A stretch of DNA of 38,465 nt from Chelatococcus sambhunathii (GTDB lineage Bacteria; Pseudomonadota; Alphaproteobacteria; Rhizobiales; Methylopilaceae). The stretch is taken from contig JADBEO010000039.1 of assembly GCA_031316315.1 (NCBI GenBank), positions 1-38,465 of the forward strand. Reading direction: 5' to 3'. This document shows, in pieces, positions 33,256 to 38,465 of the stretch. The translations under genes were made by a program, and so were the position numbers. The notes beneath the pieces were generated by a model. That model searched no databases. It saw only the letters and a program-made list of their open reading frames with translations, and was not told the DNA's origin. How positions within the stretch are numbered: the stretch's first letter is position 1; every line of letters starts with the position of its first letter.

Positions 33256-33552
33256 ATGTCCAACCTGACCGTCGCTTCCAAGCTCTCCGCCGGCCGCAAG
33301 GCCCTTTCCGCGATCGCAGTCGCCGCCGTCGTCGGCGTCGCGCTCTCGCCGGCCGCGGCCTCCGCCAAGGGCTGGGGCCATCACCACGGCGGCTACGGCG
33401 CCGCGGTCGCCGGCGGCCTCATCCTCGGCGCGATCGTCGCCGACGCCGCCTACGCCGACAGCTACGACGCCCCCGCCTGCTGGACCGAAAAGCGCGTCCG
33501 CTACGGCGCCTATGGCGAACGCTACGTCACCCGGGTCCGGGTCTGCGACTGA
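33256..33552 (+). CDS. Small exported Gly/His-rich protein
   Basis: 98 residues. A long signal region (about 1-37, ending AAASA) is followed by GWGHHHGGYG, a hydrophobic glycine/alanine stretch (VAGGLILGAIVADAAYA) and a basic end with two cysteines (CWTEKR and RVRVCD) that may pair. Small proteins of this design are common in Hyphomicrobiales; the function is unknown. The AAGGGG site at about 33242 supports the ATG at 33256. An upstream in-frame start at 33172 would put basic text before the signal. Confidence 0.8.
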   Translation: MSNLTVASKLSAGRKALSAIAVAAVVGVALSPAAASAKGWGHHHGGYGAAVAGGLILGAIVADAAYADSYDAPACWTEKRVRYGAYGERYVTRVRVCD

Positions 33553-33586
33553 TCCTCGTCATCCCCGATCGTCGCACGATCCGACA

Positions 33587-33618
33587 GGGCGGAGCCTCTT
33601 GGGGGAGAGGCTCCGCCC
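33587..33618. terminator. Bidirectional terminator-like hairpin
   Basis: A perfect 13-base stem (33587-33599 with 33606-33618) around a 6-base loop, between the convergent small exported protein and yggT genes. There is no T run on either side, so it is not a classical intrinsic terminator, though it may still end or protect both transcripts. Confidence 0.55.
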
Positions 33619-33640
33619 AAATCCGTTCTGGCCAGAAGCG

Positions 33641-33931
33641 TCAGAAAACGTACGGGTAGATGTAGAGCGCGATCACCCGCTGGATCAGGAAGATCAGCAG
33701 GATCAGGACCAGCGGCGAGATGTCGATCCCGCCCATGTAGGGCAGCATGTTGCGGATCGGCCTGAGCACCGGCTCGGTGATCCGGTAGAGGAAATCCCAG
33801 ATCGTCGAGACCACGGTGTTGCGCGTGTTCACGACATTGAAGGCGATCAGCCAGGACAGGATGGCGGAGGCGATCAGCAGCCAGACATAGAGCTGAAGCG
33901 CCAGCAGAATGACGTCGAGAAGCGCGCGCAT
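33641..33931 (-). CDS. yggT: YggT family inner-membrane protein
   Basis: 96 residues with two membrane helices (about 4-28 and 70-92). The [27 protein letters not shown] segment between them is typical of YggT. Proposed roles are in osmotic stress or cell-division/membrane organisation, none certain. Downstream genes usual in other species are not present: a hairpin and the convergent small protein gene follow. Confidence 0.92.
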   Translation of the reverse strand: MRALLDVILLALQLYVWLLIASAILSWLIAFNVVNTRNTVVSTIWDFLYRITEPVLRPIRNMLPYMGGIDISPLVLILLIFLIQRVIALYIYPYVF

Positions 33932-34098
33932 CCGTGGGTGAAGCCTCTGTCCGGTCGTGGGATTGTCGCGGCGCGAGATGTAGAGGTCGCAAGGCTTCCG
34001 GGCAAGGCGCGAGGCTGGCGGCGATTTCCGTCCCGCGCCCGCCGGCTCGCCTTGACAGCCTCCCGGCCCGCAACCTAAATGGCGCGCCTTCGGGGCGC

Positions 34099-34174
34099 GG
34101 GGCCGTAGCTCAGTTGGGAGAGCGCTGCAATCGCACTGCAGAGGTCAGGGGTTCGAATCCCCTCGGCTCCACCA
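34099..34174 (+). tRNA. tRNA-Ala (anticodon CGC)
   Basis: 76-base cloverleaf. The acceptor stem is GGGGCCG/CGGCTCC with one G-U pair, the D arm is GCTC...GAGC, the anticodon stem CTGCA/TGCAG has the loop ATCGCAC, and the T arm is AGGGG TTCGAAT CCCCT. Anticodon CGC is at 34132-34134. The CCA end is encoded. It reads GCG, a frequent alanine codon in this GC-rich genome. It stands between divergent yggT and bdhA transcripts. No integrase or duplicated 3' end is seen beside it. Confidence 0.97.
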
Positions 34175-34222
34175 GCCCCCGAGACTTTTCCGACATCGAC
34201 GAGATCTTCTTGGCCGGCCGGC

Positions 34223-35023
34223 TCACTCTGCCGTCCAGCCGCCGTCCATCGAGATGTTGGCGCCGGTGATGTTGGCGGCCGCGTCGGTGCACAGGAAGGA
34301 GGCCAGGGCGCCAACCTGTTCCACGGTCACGAACTGCTTCGTCGGCTGAGCCGCGAGCAGCACGTCGTCGATGACCTGCTCCCGGGTGAGGCCGCGGGCC
34401 TTCATCGTGTCGGGAATCTGCGCCTCGACCAGCGGCGTCCAGACATAGCCCGGCGAGATGCAGTTCACGGTGATCTTGTCGGTGGCCAGCTCCAGCGCCG
34501 CCGTCTTGGTCAGCCCGGCGATGCCGTGCTTCGCCGCCACATAGGCCGACTTGAACGGCGAGGCGGTCAGCGAATGCGCCGAGGCGGTCGAGATGATCCG
34601 CCCCCAGCCGGCCGCCTTCATATGCGGGATCGCGGCCTTCATCGCGAGGAAGGCGGCGGTCAGGTTCAGCGCGATGATGAGGTCCCACTTCTCGCGCGGA
34701 AACTCCTCGATCGGCGACACGAACTGGACGCCGGCGTTGTTCACCAGCACGTCGACCGAGCCGAAGCTGTCGGCCGCGAGCTTCACCATCGCTTCGACCT
34801 CGTCGGGCTTCGTGAGGTCCGCCGGCGAGTGGACGGCCTTCACGCCGAATTCCGACTCGATCCCGCCGCGCTCCTTCTCGATGTCCTCCGGCTTGCCGAA
34901 GCCGTTGAGAACGACGTTCGCGCCGTCCTCGGCGAGCTTGCGCGCGATCGCGAGTCCGATGCCGCTGGTCGATCCGGTGACGACGGCGGTCTTGCCCGCG
35001 AGAAACTTGCCCTTGAGGCTCAT
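34223..35023 (-). CDS. bdhA: D-3-hydroxybutyrate dehydrogenase
   Basis: 266 residues. Short-chain dehydrogenase that oxidises 3-hydroxybutyrate to acetoacetate, part of polyhydroxybutyrate turnover. It has the nucleotide loop TGSTSGIGLAIA (16-27), NNAG, and the catalytic STASAHSLTASPFKSAYVAAKHG segment (Ser, Tyr, Lys). The C-terminal QPTKQFVTVEQVGALASFLC matches this subfamily. The ATG overlaps the upstream patatin stop (ATGA). Confidence 0.92.
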   Translation of the reverse strand: MSLKGKFLAGKTAVVTGSTSGIGLAIARKLAEDGANVVLNGFGKPEDIEKERGGIESEFGVKAVHSPADLTKPDEVEAMVKLAADSFGSVDVLVNNAGVQFVSPIEEFPREKWDLIIALNLTAAFLAMKAAIPHMKAAGWGRIISTASAHSLTASPFKSAYVAAKHGIAGLTKTAALELATDKITVNCISPGYVWTPLVEAQIPDTMKARGLTREQVIDDVLLAAQPTKQFVTVEQVGALASFLCTDAAANITGANISMDGGWTAE

Positions 35024-36174
35024 GTGGCGGCTCTCCTTCGAAGCGTTTGCCGCGCCGGCTGGCCGCCGAGCGGATCGTGGAACCAGACGCCGCGGCGCTG
35101 CCGGCGGCCGATCCAGCCGGGATCGGCGAGGGCGAGCCTGGCGTCGTCGAGACCGGCGGTCCAATGGTCGAGCATGGTCGCGCGCGAGAACTCGTAGTCC
35201 TTCGAGCCGCTCTCATAGGCCTTGCGGCGATAGATCAGCTGCAGGATCGACACGGCGCTCTCGCGCGCCCGCTCCGCCAGGTACTTGACGTCGGGGTCGT
35301 CGGCGAGCTCGGGCGGCAGCTTGCGGGCGAGGCGGCGGAACGCCGACTTGGTCCGCTGCAGCTCCAGCTGGTCCTCGGTGTTGAGCCGTGTGCGGCTCGA
35401 ATAGCGGATGTCCTTTTCGCGCTCCACGGTCGCCGCGAGCGTCTCCGGCAGAGGGCCGCGGGCGGGGAACAGGTCGACCTGGACGACGGCGATCTCGTCG
35501 GCGGTCGCTTCGTCGAGCACGAACTGCAGCGGCGTGTTCGAGACCAGCCCGCCGTCCCAGTAGAACGCGTCGCCGACCTTCACCGGCGAAAAACCCGGCG
35601 GCAGGGCGCCGGAGGCCATGACGTGCTCAGGGCCGATCGGCCCGTCCGCCACGTTGTCGAAGACCTTGAGGTTGCCGGTCGCGACGTCGACCGCGCCCAC
35701 GCTGAGGCGCACCCGCTTCTGGTTGATCAGATCGAAGTCGACGAGCTCCAGCAGCGTCTCGCGCAGCGGGGCGGTGTCGTAATAGCTGATCGGCCCCGGC
35801 GCGTCCGACGGGTAGAGCGCGCGGGGCGGAATGCGGGGCGAGAAGAAGCCGGGCGCGCCGACCAGCGTGCCCCAGGCCGCGCTCCAGCTGCTGAAGGCCG
35901 CGCGCGCCTCGTCCGACGGCCACCAGGCCTGGAATGGGATGCCGGACGTGACCCGACTCCAGAAAGCGCGCATCCGCTCGATCCGCCGTCCGGGCGGGTT
36001 GCCGGCGATCAGCGCGGCGTTGATGGCGCCGATCGAGACGCCCGCGACCCAGTCCGGCGACTGCCCGGCCTCGGTCATCGCCTCGAGAACGCCGGCCTGA
36101 TATGAGCCGAGCGCGCCGCCGCCCTGGAGAACGAGCGCGCAGGTTTCGGGGGAGGACGCTTGGTCGGACGTCAT
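35020..36174 (-). CDS. Patatin-like phospholipase
   Basis: 384 residues. Patatin domain with the oxyanion GGGALGSYQAG (18-28), nucleophile Ser47 in GVSIGA, and Asp207 in DGG (catalytic dyad). The C-terminal part (about 245-384, RLNTEDQLELQRTKSAFRRLARKLP) matches the DUF3734 extension. The ATGA overlap with bdhA implies joint translation. This pairing suggests a link to polyhydroxybutyrate or membrane-lipid breakdown; hydrolase substrate is not known. No signal peptide. Confidence 0.9.
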   Translation of the reverse strand: MTSDQASSPETCALVLQGGGALGSYQAGVLEAMTEAGQSPDWVAGVSIGAINAALIAGNPPGRRIERMRAFWSRVTSGIPFQAWWPSDEARAAFSSWSAAWGTLVGAPGFFSPRIPPRALYPSDAPGPISYYDTAPLRETLLELVDFDLINQKRVRLSVGAVDVATGNLKVFDNVADGPIGPEHVMASGALPPGFSPVKVGDAFYWDGGLVSNTPLQFVLDEATADEIAVVQVDLFPARGPLPETLAATVEREKDIRYSSRTRLNTEDQLELQRTKSAFRRLARKLPPELADDPDVKYLAERARESAVSILQLIYRRKAYESGSKDYEFSRATMLDHWTAGLDDARLALADPGWIGRRQRRGVWFHDPLGGQPARQTLRRRAAT

Positions 36175-36298
36175 CGTGGTCTCCCAGCCTCTGAGGAAGG
36201 GCTGGCGAAACCAATTTAGTTGCAGCGCAGCATCCGGCCAGCCGCGCCGCGCATGCCGGCGTCGTCAAAAGTGCAATGGGCTCGGGTCGCTCGCGACC

Positions 36299-38335
36299 TT
36301 ACCCCCACATCGCGCGGATGCGGGCCTGCAGGTCGATCGGCGCGACGGGCGTGCGGGCTCCTTGCGACTCGGCCTGCGGCGGCGGCCAGGAGACCGCCTC
36401 GAAGCGGTCCAGCAGCGCGGTCGGAATGAAGCGGGTTCGCGCCGCATAGACGTGCCGGTCGCCGCGCGCGGACTGGCTGGAGACATAGAAGCGCTGCGGC
36501 ACGATCAGGCTGAGCGCGTCCTTCGCCCGCGTCATCGCGACGTAAAGCAGGCGCCGCTCCTCCTCGATCTCGGATGAGGTTCCGGTCCCGAGGTCGGACG
36601 GGATGCAGCCGTCGACCGTGTTCAGGACGAACACCGACTTCCACTCCTGGCCCTTTGCCGAATGGATCGTCGAGAGGATGAGATAGTCCTCGTCCTGCAT
36701 CGGCGGCCCCGACTCATCGCTGGTGGCGTTCGGCGGATCGAGCGTCAGCTCGGTCAGGAAGCGCTCGCGGGAGGGATAGGTCTCGGCGATGCGCTCCAGC
36801 TGCGCGAGATCGAGGCGGCGGACCTCCGCGTCCTCGTGGATGCGCTCGAGGTGGGGCTCGTACCAGCGGCGCGCGGCGGCGATGCCCGACGGCCAGCCGG
36901 CGTCGGCCGCGATCGCCGACGCCGCCTCGGCCAGCGCCGCCCAGTCGGCGGCGGCGCGTGGCGGGGGCGTCAGTCCAGTCAGCGCGGCGAGTGGCGAGGG
37001 CGCGCCGCCGATCGCGTCGAGCGCCTTCGCCGCGAAGGCCGGGCCGACGCCCGGCAGCAGCTGCAGCGTGCGGAAGCCCGAGACGCGGTCACGCGGGTTC
37101 TGCGCGAACCGCAGCAGCGCGAGCAGGTCCTTCACATGGGCGGCGTCGAGGAACTTGAGGCCGCCGAACTTCACGAAGGGGATGTTGCGGCGGGTGAGCT
37201 CGAGCTCCAGCGGGGCGCTGTGGCTCGACGTCCGAAACAGCACCGCCTGGGATTTCAGCGCCTCGCCCGCCTCGCGGTTCTCCAGCACGGCCTCGGCGAC
37301 GAACCGCGCCTGATCGCTCTCGTCGCGGACGCTGACGAGCCTCGGCCGCGCGCCGTCGGAACGCTCCGTCCACAGGTTCTTGGTGAAGCGCTCGGGCGAC
37401 AGCTCGATCACGGCGTTTGCGGCCGAGAGGATCCCTTGAGTCGAGCGGTAGTTGCGGTCGAGCGTGACGATCCGCGCCGGCGGATCGAAGCTCTTCGGGA
37501 AATCGAGGATGTTCCGCACGGTGGCCGCGCGGAAGGAGTAGATCGACTGCGCGTCGTCGCCGACGACGGTGACGCCCCGGCCGTCCGGCTTCAGCGCGAC
37601 GAGAATCGCGGACTGCAGGCGATTGGTGTCCTGATATTCGTCGACCAGCACGTGGTCGAAGCGGCGGCCGAGCTCCTCGGCGATCGCAGGCTCGCCCGCC
37701 ATCTGTGCCCAGTAGAGCAGCAGGTCGTCGTAATCGAGCACCCCCTGGCGTTGCTTGGCCTCGACATAGGCCGAGAACAGGCTTGCGAGCTCCGCGCTCC
37801 AGCCGGCGCACCAGGGGAAGGCGTCACCGAGCGCACGGTCGAGCGAAACCTGCGCGTTCACGACGCGCGAATAAATGGCAAGGCACGTGCCCTTGGCCGG
37901 AAAGCGCTTTTCCGTCTTCGACAGGCCGAGTTCGTGTCGGACCACGTTCATGAGGTCGGCGCTGTCTTCGCGGTCGTGGATGGTGAACTGTGGGTCGAGC
38001 CCGACGACCTCGGCGAACTCCCTCAACAGCCGAGCGCCGACGCCGTGGAAGGTCCCCGACCACGGCAGCTGCACCGCCGGCGCCTTCGGCCCGAAGGCCT
38101 GCATGGCGATGCGCTCCACGCGCCGGATCATCTCCTGCGCCGCCCGGCGCGAGAAGGTCAGCAGCAGGATGCGCGACGGGTCCGCGCCCTGCGCGACCAG
38201 ATGCGCGACGCGGTGCGCGAGCGTGTTGGTCTTGCCGGAGCCCGCCCCCGCGATGACGAGCAGCGGCGCCGCGCCATGCTCGACGGCCGCGCGCTGCTCC
38301 GGGTTCAGCTTGTCCAGATAGGCGGCGGCAGCCAA
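36299..38335 (-). CDS. UvrD/PcrA-type ATP-dependent DNA helicase
   Basis: 678 residues. Superfamily 1 3'-5' helicase for repair or replication. Walker A GAGSGKT (30-36), LLTFSRRAA, Walker B LVDEYQD, VGDDAQSIYSFRAA, LDRNYRST, and motif VI VAMTRAKDAL are all visible, so it should be active. It is distinct from UvrD proper in its shorter C-terminus (ends IRAMWG). The TTG at 38335 with a GAGGGA site 9 bases before it gives an N-terminus matching the family (YLDKLNPEQRAAV); longer starts would add a basic tail. Confidence 0.9.
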   Translation of the reverse strand: MAAAAYLDKLNPEQRAAVEHGAAPLLVIAGAGSGKTNTLAHRVAHLVAQGADPSRILLLTFSRRAAQEMIRRVERIAMQAFGPKAPAVQLPWSGTFHGVGARLLREFAEVVGLDPQFTIHDREDSADLMNVVRHELGLSKTEKRFPAKGTCLAIYSRVVNAQVSLDRALGDAFPWCAGWSAELASLFSAYVEAKQRQGVLDYDDLLLYWAQMAGEPAIAEELGRRFDHVLVDEYQDTNRLQSAILVALKPDGRGVTVVGDDAQSIYSFRAATVRNILDFPKSFDPPARIVTLDRNYRSTQGILSAANAVIELSPERFTKNLWTERSDGARPRLVSVRDESDQARFVAEAVLENREAGEALKSQAVLFRTSSHSAPLELELTRRNIPFVKFGGLKFLDAAHVKDLLALLRFAQNPRDRVSGFRTLQLLPGVGPAFAAKALDAIGGAPSPLAALTGLTPPPRAAADWAALAEAASAIAADAGWPSGIAAARRWYEPHLERIHEDAEVRRLDLAQLERIAETYPSRERFLTELTLDPPNATSDESGPPMQDEDYLILSTIHSAKGQEWKSVFVLNTVDGCIPSDLGTGTSSEIEEERRLLYVAMTRAKDALSLIVPQRFYVSSQSARGDRHVYAARTRFIPTALLDRFEAVSWPPPQAESQGARTPVAPIDLQARIRAMWG

Positions 38336-38375
38336 TGCGCTGGTCCCTCGAATCGGTCTGGACCAGCAGGCCACG

Positions 38376-38390
38376 GATCGCGTTTTGTTC
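38376..38390 (-). promoter_or_regulatory. Possible LexA (SOS) box before the helicase gene
   Basis: Plus-strand GATC-N7-GTTC at 38376-38390, compared with the alphaproteobacterial LexA site GTTC-N7-GTTC. One base differs. It lies 41 bases before the helicase start. Pattern match only. Confidence 0.35.
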
Positions 38391-38431
38391 GCAATATGTC
38401 GGCGGCGGGTTCCGGCGCGCCGACGCCTCAA

Positions 38432-38460
38432 GATCCCTCCCCTTGCAAAGGGGAGGGTAG
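38432..38460. repeat. Right-end palindromic repeat
   Basis: Hairpin with a 10-base stem (38435-38444 with 38448-38457). The segment from 38433 to the end is the reverse complement of the first 33 bases of the window, differing at one position. Upstream is the helicase promoter region. Confidence 0.7.
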
Positions 38461-38465
38461 GGTGG

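Noticed and set aside
34099-34222. tRNA-Ala as an integration site for a mobile element
   Set aside because: No integrase, no duplicated 3' end and core genes on both sides.
1-38465. Terminal inverted repeats as ends of a large transposon
   Set aside because: The interior is ordinary core genes with no transposase, and the repeat belongs to a family seen between genes elsewhere in the window.

Overview
The window looks like a core-genome stretch of a GC-rich alphaproteobacterium of the order Hyphomicrobiales (Rhizobiales). The best markers are an Irr-type Fur regulator divergent from fabA-fabB-fabI, the dnaX-ybaB-recR order, a DnaX that has lost its zinc cysteines, a tlpA/argH-lptM-lysA cluster and a patatin/3-hydroxybutyrate dehydrogenase pair. 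No rRNA or other decisive taxonomic marker is present, so genus is not assigned. I saw no phage, insertion sequence, integrase or CRISPR array.

Layout. 1-3.9 kb: a YejA-like peptide-binding protein and an unusual membrane-anchored protein with three tandem cytochrome c domains (both minus). 3.9-7.3 kb: kdsB-pheA (plus), a small exported protein and nudC (minus). 7.3-10.8 kb: the SRP RNA gene, then dnaX, ybaB and recR separated by palindromic repeats. 10.8-12.6 kb: a small minus-strand group of two VOC-fold proteins (one frameshifted) and a DUF1579 protein. 12.7-17.5 kb: purA behind an attenuator-like leader, a membrane-anchored protein of unknown function, a 2-hydroxyacid dehydrogenase and a divergent exported SH3 protein. 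17.6-21.3 kb: irr and the unsaturated fatty acid genes fabA, fabB, fabI. 21.4-26 kb: pyrE, rmuC (minus), then def-fmt-truA, i.e. formylmethionine metabolism plus tRNA modification. 26-28.4 kb: an IalB-like exported protein, an ECF sigma factor with no visible anti-sigma partner, and a translationally adjacent quinone oxidoreductase. 28.4-29.5 kb: a frameshifted RhuM-family gene that looks foreign. 29.5-33.6 kb: tlpA, argH, lptM, lysA and a small exported protein. 33.6-38.4 kb: yggT, tRNA-Ala(CGC), the bdhA-patatin operon and a UvrD-like helicase.

Many intergenic spaces carry palindromic elements of a few recurring designs, mostly GTCAT...ATGAC paired hairpins. The two ends of the window carry nearly identical copies of another repeat in inverted orientation, which may simply be where an assembly stopped.

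The observations most worth following up are the triple-domain CycM-like cytochrome, the purA leader with mutually exclusive hairpins, the stress-type promoter signal in front of the orphan sigma factor, the two frameshifted genes, and the possible LexA site before the helicase. I found no convincing wholly new multi-gene system.
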